Shown here piece after piece: positions 33,720 through 43,125 of a stretch of DNA of 64,000 nucleotides. The DNA is from Pseudovibrio axinellae (GTDB lineage Bacteria > Pseudomonadota > Alphaproteobacteria > Rhizobiales > Stappiaceae): the NCBI RefSeq assembly GCF_900110875.1, contig NZ_FOFM01000001.1, forward strand, positions 1,010,186 through 1,074,185, in the 5' to 3' direction. The translations under genes and the position numbers were made by a program. The notes below the pieces were generated by a model, which worked only from the letters and a program-made list of their open reading frames with translations, did no database searches and was not told where the DNA came from. Within the stretch, counting starts at the first letter, position 1; each line of letters starts with the position of its first letter.

Positions 33720-36272
33720 GTGAAGGATCCAAAAAACAATTTTTCCATACAACTGCCTTTGAAAGGTATTGTTCAGGCTGTCACCGATCTGCCCGACCCT
33801 GTGTTTGCCGAAAAGATGATGGGTGATGGTGTTGCGATCGACCCGACAGACAACGTTCTTTACGCTCCATTTTCTGGCCAAATCACTCAAATTCACAATT
33901 CACACCATGCCGTTACATTGCAACAGGGTGATGTTGAACTGCTGATGCATATCGGCCTTGATACTGTTGCTTTGAAAGGCCGCGGCTTCGAATTGCACGT
34001 CGCTGAGGGAGATCAGGTCGAGCAAGGTCAACCACTTATCACCTTCGACGCCGACGTTATTGCCCGCGAATGTGTTTCCGTTCAGTCCGCTATTGTCATC
34101 ACCAGCGGTCAGGAAATCACAACAGTCGCTCCTCTCGGCGCCGTTCAGACAGACCTCAATCAGGTCGTCTTCACAGTCCCAAGCAGCAATGATCCTCAAG
34201 GCACCACCGCTCCGGCGCAGGAAACTGCCGCTGAGCCAACCGGCCCAGCCATCACCGGCTCCATCAAGATCCCCAACGCCACCGGCCTCCACGCCCGTCC
34301 AGCCGCCCGTTTGGCTGTTGAAGTGCGCAAAGCGGATGCAAAAGTTACCTTCACCGTCAACGGCAAAACCTGCAGCGGCTCTTCTGTCACTGGCATTATG
34401 TCATTGAAAACAAAGCTGGGTGACGAGCTTGAAATTGAAGCTGTTGGACCAGATGCACAGCAAGTGGTGGCCGACGTTATTGCTGCTGTGAAAGCAGGTC
34501 TTGGCGAGGAAATCACCAGCTTCTCCGAGGCTCCCCATATAAAGGTCGAAGAAGAAGCCCCTCTGCTTCAGGTCAAATCCGGCGAAGATGGCGTTCTCAT
34601 CGGCTTCACTGCTTCTCCGGGCCGCGCCATTGGTAAACTGGTCAAGCACAACCAAACCCTGCCAGAAGTCACCCGCGAAAGCATCGGGGCTGCGGAAGAA
34701 CGTGCCGCATTCAAAGCTTCCGTCAAATCAAGCATCGCTGATTTACAAAGCATCATCGACCGCCTGACCAAGAACGATCAGCAAGACCTGGCAGAGGTCT
34801 TCAACGCCCATATTGAGTTGCTCTCCGACCCAGAACTCTCCGAAAAACCACTGGCAGATATCGCCAAGGGCCAAGGCGCTGCATGGAGCTGGAAGCTGGC
34901 TTATGAAGCCCAGGCCGAAACGCTTGCCAAGATGGATGACCCGCTGCTGGCCGGGCGTGCTGTCGATGTACGCGACATTGGCTTGCGGGTTATAAAGAAA
35001 CTGCTTGGCGTGGATGATGGCGGTGAAATTTTAGAGGAAGGCACGATCCTTCTTCAGGAAGACGTCACACCTTCCGAGATCGTTGCTCTGGACCTCACCA
35101 AAATTGTTGGTTTGTGCACCACCCATGGCGGCTCATCTTCTCACGCAGCTATCATCGCCCGCTCCAACGATCTGCCTTACCTCGTCAATGTGGAAGACGG
35201 AATGAAGGATCTGAAAGATGGTACTGTGCTTCTTTTGGATGCAAAGCGCGGCAAAATCAAAGTTTCTCCGACTGACGAAGAGCAAGCTGCCTTCACCAAA
35301 AAGATCGAAAACGCAGCTAAGCAAGCCGAAGAGTACCAGCGCGACGCCCACAAACCAGCAATCACCACGGATGGTTTTCAAATCGAGATCGCTGCCAATA
35401 TCGGCAGTGTTGAAGATGCTGAAAAAGCTGTTGTGGCCGGGGCGGAAGCTGTTGGTCTGCTGCGTTCTGAGTTCCTCTACATGGAGCGCCTCAACGAGCC
35501 AACTGAAGAAGAGCAGGCCGAAAAAATAGGCGCAATCCTTGAGGTTATGGGCAAAGAGCGCCCTGTCATCATCCGCACACTGGATGTGGGCGGCGACAAG
35601 CCTCTGCCATATCTGCCAATGCCACACGAAGAAAACCCGTTCCTGGGTGTTCGCGGTGTGCGTATCGGCATCGAACGTCCAAGCATCTTGCGCCGTCAGG
35701 TCCGCGCCATTCTCTCTCAGGCGCACAAAGGTCATGCACGCATCATGTACCCGATGATCAGTGCGCTGGATGAGCTTCGGGCGGTCAATGCTTTGGTGCG
35801 AGAAGAGCAAAAGAACCTTGGTGTAGAGCACGTTGAAGTCGGCATCATGATTGAAGTGCCGTCCGCCGCCCTCATGGCCGACAAGCTGGCACAAGAAGTG
35901 GACTTCTTCTCCATCGGCACCAATGACCTGACCCAGTACGTCATGGCCATCGACCGCGGCCACCCGGGCCTTGCATCGCGTGCAGATGCGCTGCACCCAG
36001 CTGTGTTGCGCATGATCGAACTCACCGTCAGAGCTGCCAATGATGCAGGCAAATGGGTCGGCGTGTGTGGCGGTCTGGCCAGTCAAATCGAGGCGGTGCC
36101 TGTTCTTATCGGCCTCGGCATCAAAGAGCTTTCGGTCAGCGTACCTGCTTTGCCGGAAGTGAAACACAAAGTTCGCACTGTATCTATGGAGGAGTCCTGC
36201 AAGCTCGCGCAAGCAGCTTTGGACTGTGCAGATACCAGTGATGTGAAAGACCTCCTCAAGTCACAGTCGTGA
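33720..36272 (+). CDS. PTS multidomain phosphotransferase EIIA-HPr-EI
   Basis: An 850-residue fusion of the soluble PTS chain. Residues 1-150 are a glucose-type EIIA with phosphorylatable His77 (ELLMHIGLDT); residues ~178-265 are HPr with His191 (GLHARPA); residues ~290-850 are Enzyme I with His475 (GGSSSHAAIIAR), the PEP-binding TDLTQYV-like segment SIGTNDLTQYVMAIDRG and Cys783 (GVCGGLASQ). It should move phosphate from PEP to the membrane EIIBC encoded next. Translation starts at GTG 33720 behind GGGAGA. A Crr-like EIIA in this fusion, rather than a fructose-type one, fits the GlcNAc/glucose-type EIICB that follows. No separate ptsH or ptsI is needed. Confidence 0.93.
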   Translation: MKDPKNNFSIQLPLKGIVQAVTDLPDPVFAEKMMGDGVAIDPTDNVLYAPFSGQITQIHNSHHAVTLQQGDVELLMHIGLDTVALKGRGFELHVAEGDQVEQGQPLITFDADVIARECVSVQSAIVITSGQEITTVAPLGAVQTDLNQVVFTVPSSNDPQGTTAPAQETAAEPTGPAITGSIKIPNATGLHARPAARLAVEVRKADAKVTFTVNGKTCSGSSVTGIMSLKTKLGDELEIEAVGPDAQQVVADVIAAVKAGLGEEITSFSEAPHIKVEEEAPLLQVKSGEDGVLIGFTASPGRAIGKLVKHNQTLPEVTRESIGAAEERAAFKASVKSSIADLQSIIDRLTKNDQQDLAEVFNAHIELLSDPELSEKPLADIAKGQGAAWSWKLAYEAQAETLAKMDDPLLAGRAVDVRDIGLRVIKKLLGVDDGGEILEEGTILLQEDVTPSEIVALDLTKIVGLCTTHGGSSSHAAIIARSNDLPYLVNVEDGMKDLKDGTVLLLDAKRGKIKVSPTDEEQAAFTKKIENAAKQAEEYQRDAHKPAITTDGFQIEIAANIGSVEDAEKAVVAGAEAVGLLRSEFLYMERLNEPTEEEQAEKIGAILEVMGKERPVIIRTLDVGGDKPLPYLPMPHEENPFLGVRGVRIGIERPSILRRQVRAILSQAHKGHARIMYPMISALDELRAVNALVREEQKNLGVEHVEVGIMIEVPSAALMADKLAQEVDFFSIGTNDLTQYVMAIDRGHPGLASRADALHPAVLRMIELTVRAANDAGKWVGVCGGLASQIEAVPVLIGLGIKELSVSVPALPEVKHKVRTVSMEESCKLAQAALDCADTSDVKDLLKSQS

Positions 36273-36373
36273 TCCAGGAGTAAATGTGGGAGTTGGTGTT
36301 CCTGACGGGAATGCCTAACAAAAGTCAGGGGGTATGGCGTGTTCGCACACCATACAACTCTGGGGGAAAAACA

Positions 36374-38083
36374 ATGAGTATATTCTCAAACGCATTTGGT
36401 GCCTTACAAAAGGTTGGTAAGTCGCTGATGCTTCCAGTATCGGTTCTTCCAGCTGCCGGTATCCTTCTTGGTGTCGGCGCGGCCGATCTGCCATTCATTC
36501 CGGAGTTCATCAACCACCTGATGGCTCAGGCTGGCGGTTCAATCTTCGGCAACCTTCCTATCATCTTTGCAGTTGCTGTTGCGCTCGGCTTTGCCAAAAA
36601 CGATGGTGTTGCTGGTCTTGCTGCGGTGGTCGGCTACGGTGTTTTGCTCGCAACAATGGGCGTTGTTGCCGAAACAATCGAGATGGAAACCAAGCCCATC
36701 CTCGGGATAACCTCCATCGATACCGGCGTGTTCGGCGGCATTCTCGTGGGTGCGCTGGCTGCGTTCTTATTCAACCACTTCTACCGCATCAAACTGCCAG
36801 ATTACCTGGGATTTTTTGCAGGCAAGCGATTTGTCCCAATCATCACTGCGTTTGCCTGTATTGGCTTAGGTGTTATTCTTGCGTTCGTATGGCCTCCAAT
36901 CGGCGGCGCTATCAACGCTTTCTCGCGTTGGGCAGCAGAAGAAAACCCAGAGTTGGCCTTCTTCATTTACGGCGTTATTGAACGTGGGCTGATCCCATTT
37001 GGTTTGCACCATATCTGGAACGTCCCATTCTTTTTCGAAGCCGGCTCTTACATTGACCCGGCGACCGGTGAAGCTGTGACTGGCGAAATTCAGCGTTACC
37101 TTGCGGGTGACCCGACAGCTGGCAATATGGCTGGTGGCTACCTGTTCAAAATGTGGGGCCTGCCTGCTGCTGCACTTGCTATCTGGCATTGTGCCAAGCC
37201 TGAGAACCGCACCATGGTTGGCGGCATCATGGTCTCTGCCGCGCTGACATCATTCTTGACCGGCATCACCGAGCCAATCGAATTTGCGTTCCTTTTCGTT
37301 GCGCCTATTCTTTACGTTGCACACGCTCTGCTGGCAGGTGTTGGCTACTCCTTGATGATCATGCTCGGCATCAAACACGGTATGACGTTCTCACACGGCT
37401 TTATCGACTACGTCCTGCTGTATCCTTTATCCACGAACGGCTGGATGCTGATCGTGTTTGGTCTGGGCTATGCGGCATTGTACTATGCCGTGTTCCGTAT
37501 TCTCATCGTCACACTGAACCTGAAGACCCCAGGGCGCGAAGCAAAGACTGAAACCTCTGCAGTCCTTGCAAGTGGCGACGAAGATGCAATGTCAGCAGCG
37601 CTCGTCAAAGCCTTTGGCGGTGCAGACAACATCACCAATCTGGATGCATGCATAACCCGCCTGCGTGTCAGCACTGTGGATGTTTCCAAGGTAGATGATG
37701 CTGCGTTGAAAGCACTGGGCGCACGCGGCGTTATTCGTGTTGGCAATGGTGCTCAGGCGATCTTCGGAACGGCCTCTGAAAACCTGAAGACCGACATGGA
37801 GATCCACCTGCAAGGCGGCGGCGCTGCTGCAAAACCTGCTGCTGAGCAAGGCTTTAATGCCGAAGCGATCTTCACCCAGCTTGGCGGAAAAGCAAACGTG
37901 GTTGCGGCAGAAGCAGTTGCAAACACCCGTGTACGGGTTGAAGTGCGTGATATTGCAAGTGTTTCCATGTCAGACCTGTCCCAAGCGGGCATACAGGTCA
38001 TGAAAGCAGGCGATAAAGCACTCCACCTCATCGTTGGCGACAAATACACCAAGCTCGCCAAGGATCTCTCTGGCCAGATTTAA
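36374..38083 (+). CDS. PTS membrane permease EIIC-EIIB, GlcNAc/glucose type, with a second degenerate EIIB domain
   Basis: A 569-residue sugar permease and phosphotransferase. Residues 1-380 are EIIC (about ten helices; [20 protein letters not shown] and [19 protein letters not shown] are typical of the glucose/GlcNAc class, closer to NagE). Residues ~400-477 are EIIB with phosphorylatable Cys426 ([11 protein letters not shown]). Residues ~495-569 look like a second EIIB fold in which the cysteine is Ala516 ([11 protein letters not shown]). The EIIA comes from the upstream fusion protein. ATG 36374 is chosen behind GGGGGAAAAACA; 30 upstream codons are discarded. GlcNAc is the likeliest substrate, though no nagA or nagB is in the window. 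Confidence 0.9.
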   Translation: MSIFSNAFGALQKVGKSLMLPVSVLPAAGILLGVGAADLPFIPEFINHLMAQAGGSIFGNLPIIFAVAVALGFAKNDGVAGLAAVVGYGVLLATMGVVAETIEMETKPILGITSIDTGVFGGILVGALAAFLFNHFYRIKLPDYLGFFAGKRFVPIITAFACIGLGVILAFVWPPIGGAINAFSRWAAEENPELAFFIYGVIERGLIPFGLHHIWNVPFFFEAGSYIDPATGEAVTGEIQRYLAGDPTAGNMAGGYLFKMWGLPAAALAIWHCAKPENRTMVGGIMVSAALTSFLTGITEPIEFAFLFVAPILYVAHALLAGVGYSLMIMLGIKHGMTFSHGFIDYVLLYPLSTNGWMLIVFGLGYAALYYAVFRILIVTLNLKTPGREAKTETSAVLASGDEDAMSAALVKAFGGADNITNLDACITRLRVSTVDVSKVDDAALKALGARGVIRVGNGAQAIFGTASENLKTDMEIHLQGGGAAAKPAAEQGFNAEAIFTQLGGKANVVAAEAVANTRVRVEVRDIASVSMSDLSQAGIQVMKAGDKALHLIVGDKYTKLAKDLSGQI

Positions 38084-38155
38084 CCGGACAGAGACATTAG
38101 GGCTTTTGGAGGTTGACCTTCCTCCCTAAACCTTCAAGGGGTCCTAAGCCCTAAA

Positions 38156-38189
38156 AGCAGCACTCACCGCCCGGCGAGTGCTGCTTTTT
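38156..38189. terminator. Bidirectional intrinsic terminator between PTS and CYTH genes
   Basis: A perfect 10-bp stem, AGCAGCACTC (38156-38165) and GAGTGCTGCT (38176-38185), with a 10-base loop, T-run on the plus strand and A-run (T-run on the minus strand) on the other side. It serves the two converging genes. A further nested structure (TTAGGGCTT at 38097-38105 with AAGCCCTAA at 38146-38154) precedes it. Confidence 0.85.
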
Positions 38190-38201
38190 GCTAAATCGGT
38201 G

Positions 38202-38795
38202 TTATGTCCGCTGAAGACCTTGCAGCATCGACCGGTAAGATTGGGTCTGAAGGGCCTGCTGTGAAAAATTGAACTCTTTTGCAAGCGCCTCCACCTCGTG
38301 TGCGTAGTCTTCCAACTTACTGGTATCGTCCGTCATAATGGCGATCTCTGCAAAGGCACCCAGCTGAGGCAGCACATCCAGCGTGACATGGAATTTATCA
38401 AGGAAGTAGATATCGCGGCGCTTCTCCAGCCTCTCAATCTCCTCAAACCCCAGGGAGATGATCATGGCTTGCGCCTTCTCACCATCATGCAGGTCCATCG
38501 CAACACATTTATCAGGTCCCGGCCCCTTACTGATCCATAGGACCCGGCCAGACGGCTGCATTTGGCGCAGAACATGCTGCTGGTCGTTACTGGCAAGGCG
38601 CTTATCAGGCAGGTCATAGAAAATATCCAGTTCCTGATTGCCAAGCGTGAATGGCATGGCTCCCTTCGCTTCCAGTTGAGTACGCAAAGCCTCCAGATCT
38701 GAGAGGGCGTATTTGCGTTCAACTTCATAAGCGCCGATAAAATGATCGCCGGGTTCACACAGCATACCTTTTGTTTGCAGGTCCGTTGTCACCAT
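38202..38795 (-). CDS. CYTH-domain protein (triphosphate tunnel metalloenzyme)
   Basis: A 197-residue protein with the CYTH signature ExExK as E24-V-E26-R-K28 (AYEVERKY), plus later basic and acidic strands (VLRQMQPSGRVLWISKGPG, CVAMDL, FEEIERLEKRRDIYFLDKFHVTLDVLPQLGAFAEI) that build the phosphate-binding tunnel. Members hydrolyse tripolyphosphate or thiamine triphosphate, or act as class IV adenylate cyclases; sequence alone does not decide. It is a lone leftward gene converging on the PTS genes with a shared terminator. Confidence 0.85.
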   Translation of the reverse strand: MVTTDLQTKGMLCEPGDHFIGAYEVERKYALSDLEALRTQLEAKGAMPFTLGNQELDIFYDLPDKRLASNDQQHVLRQMQPSGRVLWISKGPGPDKCVAMDLHDGEKAQAMIISLGFEEIERLEKRRDIYFLDKFHVTLDVLPQLGAFAEIAIMTDDTSKLEDYAHEVEALAKEFNFSQQALQTQSYRSMLQGLQRT

Positions 38796-39176
38796 CTCGA
38801 ATCTCCATTCTTAGCACGCTCATCGATCTATCATAGAAGCATGTGGTAGAGCGGGCATATCTTTAAGGGGCCACAAAAATCGACAGAGATTGTGTTCTCT
38901 TTGACCCCAGACACTGGCTCCCTCTGGCAAGGCTGAGACAATCGCAAACCCCCGATCCTTTCAAGAAAACGCTGATCATCGCAAATCAACGCACATAACA
39001 ACGCAAGTGACGAGACAGGCTTTAAGTCGTTCACCTTGCTTATGAAAATAAGTTCGCGCACTGCGTTCGAGTACGAGTTGATGCACAGGTAAACGATCAA
39101 ATTCCAAGCTGTCAGATTTTATCTTGACGTCAAGATTAATTAATGTATCTTGATGTCAAGATAAAAGGAACACAGC
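38796..39176. other. Intergenic region, 381 bp
   Basis: Divergent region between the CYTH gene and the EamA gene. A leftward 89-codon frame at 38831-39100 has no recognisable domain and no convincing ribosome site, and is not called. The right end carries two palindromic operators (39121-39162). Confidence 0.5.
39121..39162. promoter_or_regulatory. Twin 16-bp palindromic operators overlapping the EamA promoter
   Basis: ATCTTGACGTCAAGAT (39121-39136) is a perfect palindrome; ATCTTGATGTCAAGAT (39147-39162) is the same site with one central change. Their centres are 26 bp apart. TTGACG in the first could be the -35 and TATCTT at 39146 the -10, so bound repressor would block both. The pattern resembles MarR-family operators; no MarR gene is in the window. 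Confidence 0.7.
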
Positions 39177-40067
39177 ATGAAACGCCAGTTTGATATAGCG
39201 CTGACAGCCATTGCCCCCCTTGTTTGGGGCAGTACTTATTATGTGACAAGCGAACACCTGCCTGCGGGCTATCCAATCACAATGGCGGCCTTGCGCGCAT
39301 TGCCTGCCGGACTGCTTCTCCTTGTTTTTGCACGGCAATTGCCACGAGGTGCTTGGTGGGGACGTGTCTTTGTGCTGGGCGCTCTCAACTTCACCTTGTT
39401 CTGGACACTGCTTTTCGTTGCCGCCTACCGCTTGCCAGGAGGCATTGCCGCAACAGTCGGCGCAGTCCAACCGCTCATCGTCATTTTCCTGACCGCCCTC
39501 ATCTTAAGGTCCCATATCAAGGCGACCGCAATTACAGCAGCAGTGATGGGAATTGGAGGCGTCGCCTTACTCGTATTCAGCGGCATCGGCGCACTAGACC
39601 CGATCGGACTGGCCGCAGGAATCGGCGGAGCCGCCTCTATGGGCGCTGGCACAGTGTTGACGCGTAAATGGCAACCCCCAGTGCCCCTGCTCACCTTTAC
39701 CGCATGGCAACTGACAGCAGGAGGTTTGTTGCTGGTGCCGCTTGCTGTTTTACTTGAGCCGCCACTGCCTCCAATGGATGCACAGAACATGCTCGGGATT
39801 ACGTACCTTGCTCTCATTGGGGCAGCGCTCACCTACATCCTGTGGTTCCGGGGCATCTCGCGAATTGAACCAAGTGCAGTATCCGCTCTCGGTTTTCTCA
39901 GCCCCCTGTCAGCCGTTGTCATCGGCTGGGTCGCACTTGGCCAAGCACTCACCTCTTGGCAGATCGCTGGGGCTGGCGTGGTCCTCGCCGCTGTCTGGCT
40001 CGGTCAATTCTCTGTACGGATAACGCTTCCAGTCTCTCAAAAACCTGCAATTCAAACAAATAACTAA
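39177..40067 (+). CDS. EamA/DMT-family transporter
   Basis: A 296-residue membrane protein with ten predicted helices in two EamA repeats (first PLVWGSTYYVTSEHLPAGYPITMAALRALPAG, second TWQLTAG-like TAWQLTAGGLLLVPLAVLL and SALGFLSPLSAVVIGWVALGQ). The family exports metabolites or drugs such as amino acids and purines. The gene is preceded by twin palindromic operators and followed 11 bp later by an NAD(P)-binding protein, so the pair probably responds to an inducing small molecule. AAAAGGAA lies upstream of the ATG. Confidence 0.9.
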   Translation: MKRQFDIALTAIAPLVWGSTYYVTSEHLPAGYPITMAALRALPAGLLLLVFARQLPRGAWWGRVFVLGALNFTLFWTLLFVAAYRLPGGIAATVGAVQPLIVIFLTALILRSHIKATAITAAVMGIGGVALLVFSGIGALDPIGLAAGIGGAASMGAGTVLTRKWQPPVPLLTFTAWQLTAGGLLLVPLAVLLEPPLPPMDAQNMLGITYLALIGAALTYILWFRGISRIEPSAVSALGFLSPLSAVVIGWVALGQALTSWQIAGAGVVLAAVWLGQFSVRITLPVSQKPAIQTNN

Positions 40068-40078
40068 AGGAAAATCCC

Positions 40079-40720
40079 ATGAAAATTATCGTATTTGGAG
40101 CAACAGGCGACGTCGGTTCACGTGTGCTCACAGAAGCTATCGCCCAAGGCCATGATGTAACTGCAATGGTTAGAAACGAAGCCAGCCTGTCGAAACTGCC
40201 AGAAGCCGTCAAAGGGCGCATCGTCGACCTCACTGACACAGCAGCAGTTGCCGCATCCATGTCTGATCATGACGTGGCGATCAGTTCTCTTCGTACGCCA
40301 AGCGGCCGTGAAGGAGAAGTTGTGGCACTCACGCAATCTGTCCTTAACGCTGCTTCCCTTGTAAATATCCGAGTGATCATCGTGGGCGGCGCTGCCCGTT
40401 TACGCCTCCCAAACGGCAGTCCACACACAGTCTTGTCTGATCCGAACTTTCTACCTGAAAACGTAGTTCCGACCGCCAGAGCCTCGTTCGCTCAATTCGA
40501 AATTTGCAGCCGCAGCAGTGACGCTGACTGGACCTACGCCAGCCCCTCTGCCCTTCTGCGCCCAGGGGTACGCCGGGGAGAGTTCAGAGTTGGCACTGAC
40601 ACTCTTTTGGTTGACGAAACCGGTAACTCGGAGATCTCAATGGAAGATTTCGCAGTGGCTCTGGTAGCAGAGGCGCAAAACGCACAGTTTAAACGCAGCT
40701 CATTCACCGTGGGCTATTAG
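40079..40720 (+). CDS. NAD(P)-binding protein, atypical SDR (NmrA/YwnB-like)
   Basis: A 213-residue Rossmann-fold protein beginning with the nucleotide-binding motif KIIVFGATGDVGSRV (GxxGxxG) and ending with the family pattern SEISMEDFAVALVAEA. Atypical SDRs of this kind lack the usual catalytic Tyr-Lys and act as flavin or quinone reductases or as redox sensors. Co-transcribed with the EamA exporter, 11 bp apart, behind an AAGGAAAA ribosome site. Substrate unknown. Confidence 0.85.
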   Translation: MKIIVFGATGDVGSRVLTEAIAQGHDVTAMVRNEASLSKLPEAVKGRIVDLTDTAAVAASMSDHDVAISSLRTPSGREGEVVALTQSVLNAASLVNIRVIIVGGAARLRLPNGSPHTVLSDPNFLPENVVPTARASFAQFEICSRSSDADWTYASPSALLRPGVRRGEFRVGTDTLLVDETGNSEISMEDFAVALVAEAQNAQFKRSSFTVGY

Positions 40721-40747
40721 CGCCAGCCTATCAACACTAACAAAAGG

Positions 40748-42058
40748 TCATAGCACTGCGATCCGCTCACTAAGCATTGCCAGACCACCCGCCTGACCGA
40801 TGTTGCAGATGTCTTCCCATAGCATCGAACTGGCATTCACCCCTAAAAGCGTCATTGATTTTTTGCGAAGCCGCACTTCAATGGCGCTTGGGTCACTACC
40901 GCTTAGCACATCGTGCCGTGCCTCGTGTACCACACCGGCTGCGGTTACTGTGACTTCGGCGGCGGTATCAGAAACAGCCTCGTCAGCGATCACTGTCACC
41001 CGGTCTCGCAGTGCCACTAGTTCAGGCTGCACACAGGTTGCATCGCTGTAAACATCAAGCGCAGCCGTATCCAGCCCGGCAAGGCTCATCGCAGCAGTCA
41101 GGCGATAGCTGAACTTCGCTTGCAGCCCGGTGGCAGGTTCAAATTGGTTACAAACAGAAAGCCAACGCGGGTGTGTGCGGATAGTAACGGCCTCAACCAA
41201 TGCTGGTTCGAGCCCCCCTGCCTTCACCTTATGCAGCGCCTCCAGCATCGCGTGCAATCCATGGCAGCAGGCGTGGAATTTGTAGGAAATATTCGGGAAC
41301 ACCCACTGCTCGCCAATTCCGTCCAATGCCTTAGCATCTGCCATGCCACTATGTGTTACGCCGAAGCCCTGTGTCCCCTCGATAGCCTCGACATTTGAAC
41401 GTACCCCTGCCTCTGCAAGCAGCGCGCACGTCACACCAACCTCGGCGGCGAACCCCGCATTGAGCGGTTTCCCCATCGTACCAAACTGGTTCTTTAGGCC
41501 CGCAGCTCGGGTCGCAGTCAAGCTCAACGCCTGAATCATCTGATCTGTGCTGAGACCAAGGACACGCCCTGCTGCAGCGGTGGCTCCAAAAGCGCCCGAA
41601 GTCCCCGTCTGGTGAAACCCAGCTTCGTAGTGTGGCCGGCCAAGCCATGCACCTATGCGGCAGGCAGTTTCGAGCCCGACAGCCAGAGCTTTCAGCAACT
41701 GCGCGCCATCAATTCCGCGCACCTCCGCCATCGCCAAGGCCGCTGGGATGACGGCTACGCTGGGGTGGCCGATATGACCGAAATGCGTGTCATCATAATC
41801 AAGCGCGTGACTCGTAGCACCATTAGCAAGTGCTGCGGCACCCGGTGCGGCATAGCCACCACCAACCAGCGTCGCGCACGCCTGAGCAGGAGTGCTGCAC
41901 AATGCTACGGCGCGGGCAGAGCGAGCAACAGGCTCTTCAATGGCGGCCAACGCAACCGTCGCCCAGTCAAAGAATGAGAAGCGCACGAAACGCTCCATTT
42001 GCGCGTCATCAGCAGGGTCGGCGGCAGCAAAGCCGCCGAGTATTTGTGTAAGTGTCAC
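40748..42058 (-). CDS. MmgE/PrpD-family protein (2-methylcitrate dehydratase / cis-aconitate decarboxylase fold)
   Basis: A 436-residue member of the MmgE/PrpD family. Landmarks are the N-terminal helical part with ALANGATSHALDYDDTHFGHIGHPS (around residue 82) and the later lid domain with SVCNQFEPATGLQAKFSYRLTAA. GTG 42058 is preferred because TAGGAG sits seven bases upstream; the longer frame to 42205 would run back into the preceding gene. The family includes methylcitrate dehydratase and cis-aconitate decarboxylase, which makes itaconate. A member also sits in the P. aeruginosa itaconate locus. It ends the leftward TRAP-CoA transferase operon. Its precise reaction is unknown. Confidence 0.85.
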   Translation of the reverse strand: MTLTQILGGFAAADPADDAQMERFVRFSFFDWATVALAAIEEPVARSARAVALCSTPAQACATLVGGGYAAPGAAALANGATSHALDYDDTHFGHIGHPSVAVIPAALAMAEVRGIDGAQLLKALAVGLETACRIGAWLGRPHYEAGFHQTGTSGAFGATAAAGRVLGLSTDQMIQALSLTATRAAGLKNQFGTMGKPLNAGFAAEVGVTCALLAEAGVRSNVEAIEGTQGFGVTHSGMADAKALDGIGEQWVFPNISYKFHACCHGLHAMLEALHKVKAGGLEPALVEAVTIRTHPRWLSVCNQFEPATGLQAKFSYRLTAAMSLAGLDTAALDVYSDATCVQPELVALRDRVTVIADEAVSDTAAEVTVTAAGVVHEARHDVLSGSDPSAIEVRLRKKSMTLLGVNASSMLWEDICNIGQAGGLAMLSERIAVL

Positions 42059-42095
42059 GTCCAATCTCCTAGAACAACATATATTGGTCTGGCCT

Positions 42096-43061
42096 TCATT
42101 CGCAAAGAGCCACACGGGCCGCTTGGTACTCCTGCTCCAGCCGTGCCACGACCTTAGCGACAGGTTCCAGAGCCCGCGACTGGCCCACCGACTGCCCAGC
42201 TCCAAAAACCTGTGACCATGCCTTAGGGCGACTGGGATCGTTTTTGGCTGTCATGCGACGCGGTTGTGCTAAGCGCGCCTCCTCCACGTTCACACCTGCC
42301 GCCTCGATGCTTGGCACGAGGTAGTTAGCAGGGGTCCCTGAGAACAGAGGCGTATACATAATCTGGTCAGATCCAACCTCAACGACCATTTGCTTGTGGG
42401 CCTGGTCAGCGATAGCCTCTTCGGTCGGGATAAAAACCGTTCCCGCATATGCAAAATCACACCCCAGTGCCTGCGCTGCCAGAACGGAACGGCCATTGGA
42501 CACCGCCCCTGAAAGTACCAGTGGCCCCTCCCAAAAGGCCCGCACCTCTTCAACCAGCGCGAAGGGGTTGAGCGTGCCTGCGTGCCCACCTGCCCCAGCA
42601 CAGACTAAAATCAACCCATCAACACCAGCGGCGACGGCACGTTGTGCATGACGCGCCTTGACCACGTCATGAAAGACCAAACCACCATAGCCATGCACCA
42701 CTTCAACCACCTTGTCTGGCGCCGAGAGCGAGGTGATGACCAAAGGCACCTTGTGATGCGCGATGATTGCCAAGTCTTCGTCGAGGCGGGTGTTGTACTC
42801 GTTGACGATGAGATTGACGCCATATGGCGCGGTAGGTGTGCTGGTCTCCCTGCAATAGGCAGCAAGGCGGACCTCAATCTCTATCAGCCATTCGTCAAGT
42901 TGTGCCGCAGAGCGGACGTTTAGCGCTGGAAAGGTCCCGATCACCCCGGCACAACATTGCCCCACAACCAGATCGATACCAGAGGCCAGGAACATTGGCG
43001 CGCCAATCAACGGCAGCTTTAACCCAGTTCTGAGTACATCTATGGGCCTTTCCGTGGTCAT
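42096..43061 (-). CDS. Nitronate monooxygenase-like FMN protein
   Basis: A 321-residue TIM-barrel flavoprotein of the 2-nitropropane dioxygenase/nitronate monooxygenase family. The start KLPLIGAPMFLASG, the phosphate-binding stretch VCAGAGGHAG around residue 180 and SGTPANYLVPSIEAAG near the C-terminal third are typical. Such proteins oxidise nitronates, and related ones reduce enoyl thioesters, so a role on a CoA ester from the neighbouring CoA transferase is possible. ATG 43061 has GGAG seven bases upstream. It lies between the CoA transferase (64 bp) and MmgE/PrpD (37 bp) in one operon. Confidence 0.87.
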   Translation of the reverse strand: MTTERPIDVLRTGLKLPLIGAPMFLASGIDLVVGQCCAGVIGTFPALNVRSAAQLDEWLIEIEVRLAAYCRETSTPTAPYGVNLIVNEYNTRLDEDLAIIAHHKVPLVITSLSAPDKVVEVVHGYGGLVFHDVVKARHAQRAVAAGVDGLILVCAGAGGHAGTLNPFALVEEVRAFWEGPLVLSGAVSNGRSVLAAQALGCDFAYAGTVFIPTEEAIADQAHKQMVVEVGSDQIMYTPLFSGTPANYLVPSIEAAGVNVEEARLAQPRRMTAKNDPSRPKAWSQVFGAGQSVGQSRALEPVAKVVARLEQEYQAARVALCE

Positions 43062-43125
43062 GTCATTCTCCGTTATCAGTGACGGCACAAATGCCAGCCT
43101 GCAGGCGCAATCTGGTGGGGATGGA

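Noticed and set aside
35133..36212. 359-codon minus-strand frame
   Set aside because: Antisense to the Enzyme I domain of the PTS fusion; histidine- and cysteine-rich shadow without domain features.
38831..39100. 89-codon minus-strand frame
   Set aside because: No recognisable motif or ribosome site; the stretch is better read as a divergent promoter region.
42059..42205. Upstream extension of the MmgE/PrpD gene
   Set aside because: The 49 extra residues run into the preceding flavoprotein gene and GTG 42058 has a strong ribosome site.
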